The notes below the pieces were generated by a model. It worked only from the letters and a program-made list of their open reading frames with translations. It made no database searches and was not told the DNA's origin. A program made the position numbers and the translations under genes. From [Pseudomonas] carboxydohydrogena (GTDB lineage: Bacteria; Pseudomonadota; Alphaproteobacteria; Rhizobiales; Xanthobacteraceae), in assembly GCF_029030725.1 (NCBI RefSeq), contig NZ_CP113162.1:1238501-1302500 (forward strand): a DNA stretch of 64,000 nucleotides, in the 5' to 3' direction. Shown here piece after piece: positions 25,888 through 33,344 of the stretch. Positions within the stretch are counted from its first letter, which is position 1, and each line of letters begins with the position of its first letter.

Positions 25888-26637
25888 TTATCGCCGCGTC
25901 AGAAGGCTGAAGCGGCCGTACATTCCCGAACGCCTGTCGCTGTCGTGAATATAACCCGCGCCGAAGACCCATTCGAAGCCGCCGAATTGCAGCGAGGTGA
26001 CATGTGCGCCCGCGCGATATTGCCGGTAGGTACGGTCACCCGAGGTCTCGATCTCAGGGCCGAACCAGAAGCGTTCGAACATGCGCCATCCGGTGGCGGC
26101 GCGGATGCCGTAATTGCCGCCGATGGTCGAGCCGGTCAGTGTGGTGGCGACCATCATCCGGGCGGGGAGGGGCTCCCACCACGTATCGATATTGAAGCGG
26201 GCACCGGCATGTGTGCCGCGCAGCCTGTTCGATGGGTCGGAGGGCAGCGTCCAGTGATGCTGGATATCGAGACCGGCGTACATCTTGATTTCGAGATTGC
26301 CGCGCTTGAAGCGATAGCCCGGCAGGAAGGAAGCCACCACGTCGGCGCCCCGTATGTCCGTGCCCGCAGATTGATAGAGATAGTCTCCGCCCGCGAGCAG
26401 CGTCTTCAGCGTGAAGCCATCTTTGTCCAGCCCGCCGGGTGACCATACGGCGCCGCCATAAGCAGAGCTTCCCTTGTGCCACAGGTCGGCGCCCGTGAAA
26501 TAAAGGATGGTCGCATCATGGCTGTTGGGAGGTGGAGCAGCGAGCCAGTCGTCGGGTAAAGAGCCAGCCTTCACCGGTCCTGCGAGAACCGAAGTTACGC
26601 CAATCCACGCAACGGTGAGACCACGGACGCAACGCAT
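25888..26637 (-). CDS. bcsS: Cellulose biosynthesis protein BcsS-like outer-membrane protein
   Basis: A 249-residue protein with signal peptide (to about VKAGS). The start of the mature part, ATILYFTGADLWHKGSSAYGGAVWSPGGLDKDGFTLKTLLAGGDYLY, and later FLPGYRFKRGNLEIKMYAGLDIQHHWTLPSDPSNRLRG, are the BcsS (CBP_BcsS) pattern found in cellulose clusters of Rhizobiales. A small beta-barrel is likely. No bcsA/B/C genes are in the window, so it may be one of several paralogues with a different job. Confidence 0.72.
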   Translation of the reverse strand: MRCVRGLTVAWIGVTSVLAGPVKAGSLPDDWLAAPPPNSHDATILYFTGADLWHKGSSAYGGAVWSPGGLDKDGFTLKTLLAGGDYLYQSAGTDIRGADVVASFLPGYRFKRGNLEIKMYAGLDIQHHWTLPSDPSNRLRGTHAGARFNIDTWWEPLPARMMVATTLTGSTIGGNYGIRAATGWRMFERFWFGPEIETSGDRTYRQYRAGAHVTSLQFGGFEWVFGAGYIHDSDRRSGMYGRFSLLTRR

Positions 26638-26756
26638 GCCCTGACTCTGGGGCTATTTTGAATATGACTACGTAAAAATACGCAGACCAGTAAACCGGTA
26701 GGCGCTGCCACCGTCCAGAGGCAAGATGAGAACGTTCACCGAACGGATGCCGGAAT

Positions 26757-27215
26757 CTAAAGGTGCGGCGCAACCAGATTTTCCGTGGTGACGTGATCGC
26801 GCTTTTCGATGATCTCGGCGATGAAGTGGCGGTGGCAGTTGGCATGGTCGCGCTCAAAACAGAGCAGGCACACCGGACCTGATGTTTTGACGAGATGAGC
26901 AAGTTCGTCCATTTCCCTTTCCGCTTGCAGCGTTTTCAGGTGTGCGTCGTATATTGCCTTCATCGTCGCGGCATCGCCTTTGCGCCTCGCCTCGCGGCCC
27001 TGCTTCGGTGTGCCCAATCCGCGCAAGTGGATGTAGCCGATGCCGCGCTCATCGAGGCTCGCGGCCAACTGGTTTTTGGAGAACCCGGCCCGGCGTGAGG
27101 ACGTCACGGCGCGGACATCGACTAAAAGTTTGACACCGGCCTGCTCAAGTTCATTGAGAACCGCGCGAGAGCTGGCCTGCTCATAGCCGATGGTGAAAAT
27201 TTTCTTCTTCGCCAT
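26757..27215 (-). CDS. DUF488 domain protein
   Basis: A 152-residue cytoplasmic protein: KKIFTIGYEQ, LLVDVRAVTSSRRAGFSKNQLA, YIHLRGLGTPKQGREAR and VCLLCFERDHANCHRHFIAEII. The CxxCFExxxxxCHR motif, with Cys and His residues, defines DUF488, thought to be a nucleic-acid- or metal-related enzyme of unknown reaction. It follows the DUF72 gene by 13 bases; this pairing is common, suggesting a shared process. Confidence 0.88.
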   Translation of the reverse strand: MAKKKIFTIGYEQASSRAVLNELEQAGVKLLVDVRAVTSSRRAGFSKNQLAASLDERGIGYIHLRGLGTPKQGREARRKGDAATMKAIYDAHLKTLQAEREMDELAHLVKTSGPVCLLCFERDHANCHRHFIAEIIEKRDHVTTENLVAPHL

Positions 27216-27228
27216 GGCTTTGATTTTC

Positions 27229-28035
27229 TTATTTGCCGCTCACGCGGCTGATCAACTCCATCGCTCCGGCAGGCGCGTGCACCTTTCCGCCGTGGATGAT
27301 GTAGCTGAAGACGTCGCGCGGCTCTTTCTTCGCAACCTTCTTGCCGATGCGCGGCAAATCGCCGGGTTCGCCGCCATCCGCCCACGTCTGAAGCCGCTCC
27401 GCCCATTGCGTCAGTTGCTTGGGCGGATATGCGGTCTTCACGCTGTCCTGTCCGGTTTGCAGGCGGGCATAGACGAAATCGCCGGTGATGTCCGCAATCG
27501 CCGGATAGGTGGCGTGATCGGCGTAAACGACAGGGACCGCAAATTTTTTCAGCAACGTGACGAATGCCTCGTTCTGGAAACTCTCGTGGCGAACCTCGAC
27601 CACATGACGCAACTTGCGGCCATCGATGTCGCGCGGCAGCAGTTCGAGGAACGCGCCGAAATCGGCCTCGTCGAATTGTTTTGTCGGCATGAATTGCCAC
27701 AGCACCGGGCCGAGCTTGTCGCCGAGTTCAAGCACACCGGAATCGTAGAACCGCTTGATGGAATCGCCGGCTTCCGCAAGCACGCGGCGGTTGGTGGCGA
27801 AGCGTGGGCCCTTGAGTGAGAAGACGAAACCGTTCGGCGTTTCCGAGGCCCATTTGCGGAAGCTTGCGGGCTTCTGCGAGCCGTAATAGGTGCCGTTGAT
27901 TTCGATCGAGGTCAGTTTGGAGGCGGCGTAACCGAGCTCCTTGGATTGGGCGAGCTTCTCCGGATAGAACACGCCGCGCCAGGGTGCGAAGGTCCACCCG
28001 CCGATTCCAATATAGATTGTGCCTTGTTTCGCCAT
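27229..28035 (-). CDS. DUF72 (YecE-like) domain protein
   Basis: A 268-residue TIM-barrel protein beginning YIGIGGWTFAPWRGVFYP, with LTSIEINGTYYGSQKPASFRKWA, KGPRFATNRR, GPVLWQFMPTK, LRHVVEVRHESF and FVYARLQTGQD, the DUF72 pattern. AAGGA lies five bases before ATG 28035. Predicted active-site residues (Glu in IEING, Glu and Arg in EVRHES) are intact but the reaction is unknown. Operon with the DUF488 gene. Confidence 0.88.
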   Translation of the reverse strand: MAKQGTIYIGIGGWTFAPWRGVFYPEKLAQSKELGYAASKLTSIEINGTYYGSQKPASFRKWASETPNGFVFSLKGPRFATNRRVLAEAGDSIKRFYDSGVLELGDKLGPVLWQFMPTKQFDEADFGAFLELLPRDIDGRKLRHVVEVRHESFQNEAFVTLLKKFAVPVVYADHATYPAIADITGDFVYARLQTGQDSVKTAYPPKQLTQWAERLQTWADGGEPGDLPRIGKKVAKKEPRDVFSYIIHGGKVHAPAGAMELISRVSGK

Positions 28036-28389
28036 GCGGTTCCTTGCAGCCGTCGGGCCTCTTGAATATCCGGTTTGAGTCCCTATCTCCACTCCAACGG
28101 CGATGTCGATGCTCCTCCCGCACCATCGCCGAGACGGCCACGAAAACAGGCGGATCGCAGATCCGCCCCGGGCGAGCGCCGGATGTATGCGCAGCCTGGC
28201 TCATTCGTGGCCGTTACCATTTCAATCCTGCTTTTATGTTGTGCCAGGGACATCTCCAAGCCGATGCGCCGCAGTTCTGCACGGTGCGGAACTTTGCATG
28301 GAGTGGGGCTTTTCATGACGGCCAGCGGCATGATTAGCTGGGCCGATATCGGGCAGGGCACTCAACGTCGCAAGATTTGGGAGAACGCC
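28036..28389. other. Non-coding stretch with a dyad
   Basis: No convincing gene. A perfect dyad GGCGGATC-GCA-GATCCGCC lies at 28149-28167. Since the flanking genes diverge, promoters for both should be here; I cannot assign them. Confidence 0.35.
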
Positions 28390-28716
28390 ATGGGTTTTGG
28401 ACTGGGATCTCGCCGTGTCGCCGGATGGACAGTTGCCTCGGTGCTGATATGCGCGCCCTCGTGGGCTTTGGCGCAGGGCACTGCGGACGAACGCCAGGCC
28501 TGCACGCCCGATGTCTTCAGATTATGCGGGCGCTATATTCCCAATGCGGATCGCATCGCGAATTGCTTGCAGCAGGCGGGACCACGGCTCAGCCCGGCCT
28601 GTTACGCGGTGTTCTATCCGCCGGGCGTCCGCACGCGCAACGCGCACGCGGTTAAGCGGTATTATGAGCCGCCGCGCCAGCGCGCTCGTGACGACGACGA
28701 TGACGATGACGATTGA
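28390..28716 (+). CDS. Small exported Cys-containing protein with poly-Asp tail
   Basis: A 108-residue protein with signal peptide (to about SWALAQ). The mature part has four Cys (ACTPDVFRLCGRYIP, ANCLQQAGPRLSPACYAVF), probably two disulfides, then an Arg-rich stretch and eight consecutive Asp at the C-terminus. GGGAG lies about seven bases before ATG 28390. A strong terminator follows. Similar proteins with a CxxDxxRLC core occur in Bradyrhizobium; function unknown. The acidic tail may bind cations (inference). Confidence 0.68.
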   Translation: MGFGLGSRRVAGWTVASVLICAPSWALAQGTADERQACTPDVFRLCGRYIPNADRIANCLQQAGPRLSPACYAVFYPPGVRTRNAHAVKRYYEPPRQRARDDDDDDDD

Positions 28717-28738
28717 TTTCGTCGCTTATCGCCAGAAT

Positions 28739-28771
28739 AAAAAACGCCACGCGGAATGCGTGGCGTTTTTT
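28739..28771. terminator. Bidirectional rho-independent terminator
   Basis: AAAAAACGCCACGC and GCGTGGCGTTTTTT form a 14-bp stem with loop GGAAT between two convergent small genes. Confidence 0.9.
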
Positions 28772-28787
28772 CTTTGTGATGCCGCGA

Positions 28788-29036
28788 TCAGTAACAGACG
28801 CGCTTGGTGGTGACGACGCGGCGGCCATACGGACCACGGCGCACGATCTTGCGGACGGTGCAGTGCGGGCCGCGACGAATGACACGACGCGTCACATAAG
28901 CCTTCGTGACGCCGGGATGTGCGATGTCGGAGAGACCAGCGGCTGGCACAGCGACGGGCGCTGCGGATGCCGGAGCCGCGAAGGCAGCGAAACCGAGGAC
29001 AAGGGCGGCAGCAAATCCGAGGGCGGTTTTGTTCAC
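28788..29036 (-). CDS. Small secreted basic protein
   Basis: An 82-residue protein with an Ala-rich signal peptide (to about PASAAP) and a very basic mature tail rich in Arg and Val (RRVIRRGPHCTVRKIVRR, RRVVTTKRVCY) with two Cys. It shares the bidirectional terminator with the convergent gene at 28390. Small basic periplasmic proteins like this are common in the family and unstudied. Confidence 0.65.
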   Translation of the reverse strand: MNKTALGFAAALVLGFAAFAAPASAAPVAVPAAGLSDIAHPGVTKAYVTRRVIRRGPHCTVRKIVRRGPYGRRVVTTKRVCY

Positions 29037-29207
29037 GATTGAATCTCCCTAGTTGTGCAAGTTGAATTCCGATGAATGATCGCAGGGCGACATTAACCGC
29101 GATCGCTGGCTATTGTTCCGTATGTGCGATGACTGGAGGATGAACCGAGCATGCAGGAATGCGATGCCGGGACATGATGGACAAAAATTCACATTTGGCC
29201 ACACACA

Positions 29208-30353
29208 CTATCGCCGGGCTGAGTTTGCGAATTGAATTACAGGTTCTGTCGCATGTTGCGCAGCGCGCGGCGGGCCGATGCGGCGGCACAAAGCGAGCAG
29301 GGGCCGCTCGATCGCGATATTGAGTGCCAGCCCTGCCGCGATCACCAGCACGCTTGCGAGCGCCACCAATCCGTGCGGATGAATCCGCGGAAACAGCGCG
29401 GCGACGCCTTGCGCGGCGAACACCACCAGCGGCGCCTGAATAAGATAGATCGAGTATGACGCATCGCCGAGCCGTTCGCATGCGCGCTCCAGCGGGGACG
29501 CTTGCGTGCGCAGCCGGCTCAGCCATGCGGCCCCCGCGACCAGCGCGGCCGAGGGCAAACCGTAGACCAGCGCGCGGCTCGTCGGGTCCGTCACCAGCAG
29601 CACGGCGATGGCGCAGGTGGCGGCGAGCAGCATCGCGCCTGTGTGACGCTCTCCGCTGATCCCGTTCACGAACAGGATGCCGGCGAGCACGCCGAAGATG
29701 AATTCGAGAATCAACGGATCTGTGAAGAAGGTGTAATGGCCGAGCGCAGCAGCGACGCCGGGAATCTGCCCGATCATCGCCAGGCCGCAGAATGTCACCA
29801 CGACCGCGCGCCATGCATCCTGCGTCAGCATCATCAACAGTGTGAGCGAGAGATAGAAAAACATCTCGTATTCGAGCGACCAGCCGACGAACACGACCGG
29901 CATCTGGCCGTCAGTGAAGGACACAAAGGCGAGCGACTTCAGCACATGGCTTTGGCTATACCAGCCCGGTGTGCCGAACGTGGCGGGGAGAAGAACCGCA
30001 AGTGTCGTCATCGCGAGGATGGCGAACGCATAGAGCGGCACGATGCGCTCGACGCGGCGGCGCAGGAAGGCGGAGGGCGTCAGTTTCTTGCCGCGCGCTG
30101 CGGCGGCATGCGTCGCGTAGTAGATGATGAAGCCGGAGATCACGAAGAACAGATCGACGCCGTGCCCGAAATGCCAGAGGCCGAATGAGGGCGTGTCCGC
30201 CGGTACATCGATGTGGTCCGGCGCGATGCCCCAGACATGAAACGCCACCACGGCGGAGGCGGCGAGAAATCTCAAAATCTGGATATGAACGAGCATGCGC
30301 CCCCTCGTGCTCGCGCCCGGACGGGCACCCAACTCGAACGAATAAAAAGTCAT
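29208..30353 (-). CDS. Acyltransferase 3 family membrane protein
   Basis: A 381-residue protein with about ten hydrophobic segments and the acyltransferase 3 signatures: ILRFLAASAVVAFHVWG (catalytic His), GVDLFFVISGFIIYY, FLRRRVERIVPLYAFA, FVGWSLEYEMFFY and LGDASYSIYLIQAPLV. Such OafA-like enzymes add acetyl or similar groups to lipopolysaccharide, exopolysaccharide or Nod-type sugars; the substrate is not shown. An internal Met at 30296 (MLVHIQILRFL) is a credible start and would remove the 19-residue N-terminal extension. Confidence 0.85.
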   Translation of the reverse strand: MTFYSFELGARPGASTRGRMLVHIQILRFLAASAVVAFHVWGIAPDHIDVPADTPSFGLWHFGHGVDLFFVISGFIIYYATHAAAARGKKLTPSAFLRRRVERIVPLYAFAILAMTTLAVLLPATFGTPGWYSQSHVLKSLAFVSFTDGQMPVVFVGWSLEYEMFFYLSLTLLMMLTQDAWRAVVVTFCGLAMIGQIPGVAAALGHYTFFTDPLILEFIFGVLAGILFVNGISGERHTGAMLLAATCAIAVLLVTDPTSRALVYGLPSAALVAGAAWLSRLRTQASPLERACERLGDASYSIYLIQAPLVVFAAQGVAALFPRIHPHGLVALASVLVIAAGLALNIAIERPLLALCRRIGPPRAAQHATEPVIQFANSARR

Positions 30354-30596
30354 GTCGTTCCCTGCGGAAATTCATGGCTGCCCTGAATCCTTCGCGCTGC
30401 GAAAGTTGATCGGGATGGCGGCGAGTTTGCTCCTGTGTAGGCGCTGACATGAGCGCCGGTCATTAAAATTGTTGCGATGTTGCGGCGGTGACGTCGGGGA
30501 GGTCGCGCGCCGTGCGCCATTTTCGCAAGCAGGCCGCATTGGCAGGCTGGTGCGGTTCCCCTAACATCGCGCGAATCGTTCCTGGGGCGCGATCGA

Positions 30597-31736
30597 TTGA
30601 AATTGAACATTGCATGGCGAGACGGAATTCTCAGGCGGTGGTTTGTCGCGCTGTTGTGGCTCGCGCTGCTGCCAGCCGGGCTGGGCATCTTGTCCGCGAC
30701 ACCTTGCCTGAGCCAGACGCCGCCCTCTGCCGCGGGTGGTGAACTCGTCATCGGCACCAAGGTCGCGCCGCCCTTCGCGATGAAGGATGAGAACGGGCAC
30801 TGGAGCGGCATCAGCATCGAGCTGTGGCAGCATCTCGCCAGCCGGCTGAAATGGAATTACCGCTTTGTCGATGCCGAGACGGTGCCCGCGCTTCTCGACG
30901 GCGTGAAGGCTGGGAAGTTCGATGCGGCCATTTCGGCGATCAGCATCACGGCCGAGCGCGAACAGACGATGGATTTCACCACATCCTATTTCTACGCGGG
31001 CACCGGCGTCGCCGTGCAGGCGGACCGGATATCGAACTGGATGCCGGTGATCCGCTCGCTGACATCGTGGAGCTTCGTGCAGGCGGCGCTGACCCTGCTC
31101 GCCCTCGCGGTGGGTGCGGGCATCCTGATCTGGCTGTTCGAGCGCAAGGCCAATGACGGCTTTAGCGGCGGCGCGGTGCGCGGCCTGTCTTCCGGCGTGT
31201 GGTGGTCCACGCACACGATGACACAGCGCGCGGCGGGCGGCATCGTGCCTATGACATTGCCGGGGCGCATCATCGCGATGATCTGGATGGTGACGTCCGT
31301 TATCGCGATTGCGGTGTTCACCGCGGGCATCACCTCGACGCTGACGACGAAGCGGCTGCACGGCATGGTGAACTCCGTGTCCGACCTGTCGTCGATCAAG
31401 GTCGGCGTGCCCGCCGGCACCTCGTCGGAAATTGGGCTGTCGCGGCTGCGCATCGTGCATTCGCTGTGGCCCTCGCCGCAGGACGGACTGAAGGCGCTGC
31501 GCGCGGGCAAGATCGATGCATTCGTATATGACCGTCCGCTGCTGGCCTGGGTAATCCGGCAGCAGCACCTGTCGTCCGTCGAGGTGACCGACCTGATGCT
31601 GGAGCCGCAGCGCTACGCCATCGCCCTGCACGCTGACAGCCCGCTGCGCAAACGACTGAACGTGGCGATGCTTGAGGTTGTCGAATCCGACTGGTGGCGC
31701 GACACGCTGTTCCGTTATCTCGGCACGACGCGGTAG
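30597..31736 (+). CDS. Bacterial ionotropic glutamate receptor-like protein (SBP3 split by a channel)
   Basis: A protein of up to 379 residues (TTG start at 30597; start uncertain). After a signal-like segment comes the first lobe of an SBP_bac_3 domain (LVIGTKVAPPFAMKDENGHW, FDAAISAISITAEREQTMDFT). Then two membrane helices (VQAALTLLALAVGAGILIWLFE and IIAMIWMVTSVIAIAVFTAGI) enclose a pore-loop-like stretch GVWWSTHTMTQ, and the second lobe follows (IKVGVPAGTSSEIGL, LKALRAGKIDAFVYDRPLLAW). This S1-TM-P-TM-S2 order is that of GluR0. No TVGYG potassium filter is present. A terminator follows. Confidence 0.82.
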   Translation: MKLNIAWRDGILRRWFVALLWLALLPAGLGILSATPCLSQTPPSAAGGELVIGTKVAPPFAMKDENGHWSGISIELWQHLASRLKWNYRFVDAETVPALLDGVKAGKFDAAISAISITAEREQTMDFTTSYFYAGTGVAVQADRISNWMPVIRSLTSWSFVQAALTLLALAVGAGILIWLFERKANDGFSGGAVRGLSSGVWWSTHTMTQRAAGGIVPMTLPGRIIAMIWMVTSVIAIAVFTAGITSTLTTKRLHGMVNSVSDLSSIKVGVPAGTSSEIGLSRLRIVHSLWPSPQDGLKALRAGKIDAFVYDRPLLAWVIRQQHLSSVEVTDLMLEPQRYAIALHADSPLRKRLNVAMLEVVESDWWRDTLFRYLGTTR

Positions 31737-31745
31737 GGCAGACAA

Positions 31746-31772
31746 AAACCCCGGCGGTTCCGCCGGGTTTTC
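31746..31772 (+). terminator. Rho-independent terminator
   Basis: CCCGGCGG and CCGCCGGG around TT, preceded by A-run and followed by TTTTCTATTT, right after the receptor-like gene; it may be the ancestral shared terminator with groEL. Confidence 0.8.
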
Positions 31773-31793
31773 TATTTCGATACTGAGCAAGAG

Positions 31794-31834
31794 GCGTGGA
31801 TTAGAAATCCATGCCGCCCATGCCGCCGCCGGGC
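31794..31834. repeat. Duplicate of the groEL 3' end (left flank of the retron island)
   Basis: About 41 bases (GCGTGGATTAGAAATCCATG, then the codons for the Gly/Met tail) repeat 34703-34744 with one substitution and one single-base indel. It contains the reverse complement of a GroEL stop codon and MGGMDF-type tail, with no groEL body attached. Direct-repeat pair with 34703-34744. Confidence 0.85.
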
Positions 31835-32038
31835 GCGCATCATCGCCCCTGTTTTTTTGCGGCGCGCGCGTGGGGCTTGCCCCATTCGCGAAAACTAAAA
31901 CCAGCGCCTGTCGCCGGGCGCGCATCATCGCCCCTGTTTTTACCGGCGCGCGCGTGGGGCTTGCCCCATTCGCGTAAACTAAAACCCGCGCCTGTCGCCG
32001 GACGCGCATTATCGCCCCTGTTTTTTGCGGCGCGGGGA
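31831..32038. repeat. 84-85 bp tandem repeat, about 2.4 copies
   Basis: Units start at 31831, 31916 and 32000. Each holds CGCATCATCGCCCCTGTTTT, GGCGCGCGCGTGGGGCTTGC, CCATTCGCGAAAACTAAAAC and CCTGTCGCC with few changes; the third unit breaks off near 32038. The first unit joins seamlessly to the groEL 3' fragment. Confidence 0.85.
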
Positions 32039-32520
32039 CGCCGTCATCGTTCGGTCGCAGCCCTCCTGAAAGAGGGCGCGCGGAACGCCGGATGCGCGAA
32101 CGCACCCGCAGCCTCGTGCGCAAATGTAAAAAGCACACGAGCGTAGTCACCACGGTCACGCCGCATCATCCGGCGTTCCGCACGCGGTGGGCTCCGGCTT
32201 GCTTCGTGCTCTCCCCGGTGAACGATGCTATGTCACCGCATCCCTGCTGAGGGTTTCCGCCTCCGGTTGGAAGCGGTTCTCCACCGGACTGACGCCAGCG
32301 TCGGGCGTCGGGACCACACGACTTGGGCCGGCGCGAACAGCGTGGTTCGTCTGCCTTCGCGCGCGCCGCTCACGCGCCTCCGGATGTTGCGCACGCCCTT
32401 GCGGGTGCATGCGCGCGATCCGGGCTTGCGCCCTGCGACCCTTGCTCCGGCCTGACGCTGCCGCGCCACCGCATCCCGCCCCGCGTTCGTGACGATCGCG
32501 AGCGCCCCTCAAGTGAGGCG
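32039..32520. repeat. GC-rich non-coding repeat resembling a dispersed Nitrobacteraceae element
   Basis: No gene recognised in any frame. GCGGAACGCCGGATG (about 32081-32095) recurs inverted at about 32165-32181. The segment with ACACGAGCGTAGTCACCACG and CCCCGGTGAACGATG closely resembles, from memory, a repeat found many times in Bradyrhizobium genomes and often mis-annotated as ORFs. I cannot run a search to confirm copy number. Confidence 0.55.
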
Positions 32521-32552
32521 GGACGGATAGGAATATAATCATATTTGCATAT

Positions 32553-32623
32553 GCGTCAAGCATAAATAAAATATCGCCAATGGCGATTTTCTATTTGACG
32601 CGACGCTGCTAATCGCGCATAAA
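32553..32623 (+). promoter_or_regulatory. Promoter of the retron unit with overlapping inverted repeat
   Basis: TTGACG (32595-32600), 17 bases, CATAAA (32618-32623) form a sigma-70-like promoter. GCGTCAA (32553-32559) and TTGACGC (32595-32601) are inverted, enclosing an inner ATCGCC/GGCGAT hairpin (32573-32587). The outer repeat overlaps the -35 box, so it could be the operator of the HTH protein. Confidence 0.5.
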
Positions 32624-32688
32624 GACGGAGTGATGATTTGCTCATACTGAACCCGTCGTCCATGTGGGGCCTGGTGCCCTGAGGGAGC

Positions 32689-32842
32689 CTCGTGTTCCCG
32701 CCTCAATCCCGACCACCGGCAGGGACCGTCGCCTCCGCGCGCCGCACCCGTCGGGCCCGGGTGCGGCATGTTCGAGGTCAAACGCCGCTGATCGGCTCCT
32801 TGTTTCTACGGGCGCTAGCAATCCTGCTGGCGGAAACACGGG
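32689..32842 (+). ncRNA. Candidate retron msr-msd RNA
   Basis: A GC-rich, gene-free segment between the promoter and the first small gene. CTCGTGTTCCCGCC (32689-32702) can pair with GGCGGAAACACGGG (32829-32842) at 12 Watson-Crick plus one wobble position, like the a1/a2 ends of retron RNAs. Inside is a perfect 10-bp hairpin, GCCGCACCCG (32741-32750) with CGGGTGCGGC (32758-32767), extended by GCCTC/GAGGT. The expected position just upstream of the RT operon fits. A clear branching-G motif after a1 is not seen. Confidence 0.4.
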
Positions 32843-32850
32843 AGACCAAA

Positions 32851-32985
32851 ATGAGCAGTAAACGTTATCACCAGCGGCGGCGTCGTTCGTTCAAGTGGGT
32901 TTGGCTTTTCAAGCTGATCACCTTACTTGGGCAAGCAGTTTTCTATGCTGTGCGCTTCTGGTTCTGGCTTTCGGAACGGAAATGA
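32851..32985 (+). CDS. 44-residue basic single-pass membrane peptide of the retron unit
   Basis: A very short gene: MSSKRYHQRRRRSFKW, then a hydrophobic/aromatic run VWLFKLITLLGQAVFYAVRFWFWL and SERK. GGGAG lies about six bases before ATG 32851. Its stop TGA overlaps an ATG (ATGA) in the frame of the HTH gene, and HTH and RT overlap in turn, so it belongs to the operon. Arg/Lys-rich N-terminus plus one long aromatic helix is typical of toxic membrane peptides; a role as retron effector is inference. Confidence 0.6.
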   Translation: MSSKRYHQRRRRSFKWVWLFKLITLLGQAVFYAVRFWFWLSERK

Positions 32986-33020
32986 GCGGCGACCTCGAAA
33001 AAGCCGGATGGAGTATCGTA

Positions 33021-33344
33021 ATGAAAGATATCAAACATCCAATGATCAACGAAGCACTCCGATTGCTCCGACTATACTTAGGTCTTTCGCAAAAACAGAT
33101 CGCAAAAGAACTTGGTCTCTCACAATCCATGATTTCTGAGATTGAAGGGGGGGTGAAACCTGCGTCACTGGAAATCCTAGATAGGTATAGCAACAAGTTT
33201 CATATCCGCATGTCCCAGCTTTTATTTTTTGCTGAAGAATTGGAATGTCAACCTCTGAAAACCAGAGGCAAACTTATTATTGCCAATCAGGTGCTTAAAC
33301 TGCTTGATGCATTATCGCCGCGAGAAATAGTAGATGCGTCGTAG
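33021..33344 (+). CDS. XRE-type HTH protein of the retron unit
   Basis: A 107-residue DNA-binding protein. The HTH covers about residues 8-60: MINEALRLLRLYLGLSQKQI, AKELGLSQSMISEIEGGVKP. The C-terminal part (FHIRMSQLLFFAEELE...) resembles XRE proteins that accompany reverse transcriptases. GGAG lies seven bases before ATG 33021; an upstream ATG at 32982, overlapping the previous stop, would add 13 residues. The RT start lies 11 bases inside this gene's end. From memory, retrons with an HTH partner have been grouped as type VI; here the HTH may regulate the unit or act as antitoxin. Confidence 0.82.
   Translation: MKDIKHPMINEALRLLRLYLGLSQKQIAKELGLSQSMISEIEGGVKPASLEILDRYSNKFHIRMSQLLFFAEELECQPLKTRGKLIIANQVLKLLDALSPREIVDAS

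Noticed and set aside
31831-32038. Short repeats considered as a CRISPR array
   Set aside because: Units are contiguous 84-85 bp repeats with no spacers and no cas genes.
31811-32146. 111-codon frame with a repeated AWGLPHSRKLKPAP-like peptide
   Set aside because: Lies in tandem DNA repeats, starts in the groEL fragment, no ribosome site; most likely spurious.
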